This document shows, one piece after another, positions 5,548 through 6,269 of a DNA stretch of 6,269 nt. The stretch comes from an uncultured Clostridia bacterium (lineage in GTDB: Bacteria; Bacillota; Clostridia; Peptostreptococcales; Anaerovoracaceae), in NCBI GenBank assembly GCA_945788655.1, contig CALZMV010000080.1, positions 1-6,269 of the forward strand, in the 5' to 3' direction. The stretch's first letter is position 1, and every line of letters begins with the position of its first letter. Position numbers and translations under genes: made by a program. The notes beneath the pieces were generated by a model, which was not told where the DNA came from, searched no databases, and saw nothing but the letters and a program-made list of their open reading frames with translations.

Positions 5548-6269
5548 TTACTGCGATTTCATATGTGGATCCAGAAGGTCTCTTAAACCTTCACCCAGGA
5601 GGTTGAATCCAAATGTTGTATATACAAGAGCAAGACCAGGATACAAGCTGAGCCATGGTGCTGTTGTGATACTCTTAATTCCGTCTGAGATCGCAAGTCC
5701 CCAGTCAGGTGAAGGTGGCTGTGAACCAAGTCCGAGGAAGGATAATGTTGTTGTTGACATGATTGTTCCCGGAAGGTTCAATGAAACAAGTACAATCAGT
5801 GAAGGCACTATATTAGGCAGGATATATCTGAACATCAATGCCACATTGGATTCACCGAAAGCTTTTCCTGTTTCTACGAATGCCATATTTCTAAGGGACA
5901 AGGTCTTAGCTCTTACAGTTCTTGCATAGCTTGCCCATGCAACAAGAGATATTGCTATGATTGAGTTAGTAAGTCCCTTTCCAAGGATTGTTACTACGGC
6001 AAGAGCCAGTATTGTACCGGGGATACACCATGTAACGTCAGTCATAAACAGGAGAACCTTATCAACCCATTTACCAAAATATCCGCACAGCAGTCCAACT
6101 ACAACGCCTATAGCAAGCTGCAGTGTTCCTCCCAGAAATGCAACCCACAGAGCAGGTCTGGAACCATAAATAACTCTCGAAAACATATCTCTTCCAAGCT
6201 GATCTGTACCAAACAAATACTCTGCACAAGGTGCTGTATATCTAGGACCTACATTCTGCTGATCAAACT
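5548..6269 (-). CDS. oppC: Peptide ABC transporter permease, OppC/DppC type, 5' end outside window
   Basis: The frame runs open to the right edge, so 239 C-terminal residues are visible and an estimated 50-60 N-terminal ones, including the first membrane helix, are missing. The true start is not in the window; the TTG at 6216 is internal, since upstream codons continue the family's sequence (Tyr-Leu-FGTDQLGRD). FGTDQLGRDMFSR at residues 19-31 of the visible part is the conserved OppC/DppC entry motif. Several hydrophobic helices follow (about 40-62, 80-95, 100-113, 150-170, 205-222). The EAA-type loop that docks onto the ATPases is ETGKAFGESN at 132-141 with RYILPN at 147-152. The C-terminus FNLLGEGLRDLLDP (221-234) is typical. 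It works with a partner permease (OppB/DppB), expected just outside the window, and lies 14 bp upstream of oppD. Confidence 0.94.
   Translation of the reverse strand, partial: FDQQNVGPRYTAPCAEYLFGTDQLGRDMFSRVIYGSRPALWVAFLGGTLQLAIGVVVGLLCGYFGKWVDKVLLFMTDVTWCIPGTILALAVVTILGKGLTNSIIAISLVAWASYARTVRAKTLSLRNMAFVETGKAFGESNVALMFRYILPNIVPSLIVLVSLNLPGTIMSTTTLSFLGLGSQPPSPDWGLAISDGIKSITTAPWLSLYPGLALVYTTFGFNLLGEGLRDLLDPHMKSQ

Noticed and set aside
1..6269. CRISPR array, tRNA, rRNA, insertion sequence or prophage genes
   Set aside because: I found no regularly spaced direct repeats, no tRNA- or rRNA-like sequence and no transposase or phage motifs on either strand. The window is metabolic and transport genes.

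Overview
The window looks like a moderately AT-rich Bacillota chromosome segment, probably an amino-acid- or peptide-fermenting member of the Clostridia. The evidence is strong AGGAG-type ribosome binding sites, a Gram-positive-style lipoprotein binding protein (lipobox MAAC followed by a glycine/serine linker), an AT-rich regulatory gap and the gene content. I cannot name a genus.

Layout. Positions 1-563 (minus) hold the N-terminal part of an N-acyl-D-amino-acid deacylase (D-aminoacylase family), cut by the left edge. Positions 564-883 are a divergent regulatory gap. Positions 884-1864 (plus) encode a leaderless serine hydrolase of the beta-lactamase/D-aminopeptidase fold. A perfect 17-bp stem at 1894-1933 separates it from a convergent minus-strand transporter operon. 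In transcription order the operon holds an oligopeptide/dipeptide ABC permease (oppC, cut by the right edge), two ATPases (oppD and oppF, stop and start codons abutting) and a solute-binding lipoprotein (1967-3511).

How the genes may work together. The transporter would capture and import short peptides. The cytoplasmic serine hydrolase and the D-aminoacylase are both types of enzyme known to act on D-configured amides, peptides or N-acyl-D-amino acids. A reasonable reading is a locus for importing and dismantling D-amino-acid-containing or N-acylated peptides, for example cell-wall debris or racemised peptides, to feed amino-acid fermentation. The substrate is inferred, not shown.

The most interesting feature is in the divergent gap. 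Both outward-facing genes have a sequence matching the sigma-54 (RpoN/SigL) -24/-12 promoter, with the diagnostic 12-bp offset between GG and GC: TGGCAGTAATTTTGCA reading left toward the deacylase, and TGGTATGAATTTTGCG reading right toward the hydrolase. Two similar palindrome-like elements, 52 bp apart centre to centre, lie between them and could bind an enhancer-binding activator. If correct, the two catabolic enzymes form a co-regulated sigma-54 pair. A sigma-A-like promoter (TTGGCA, 17 bp, TATAAT) overlaps the left site, so the sigma assignment is not settled by sequence alone.
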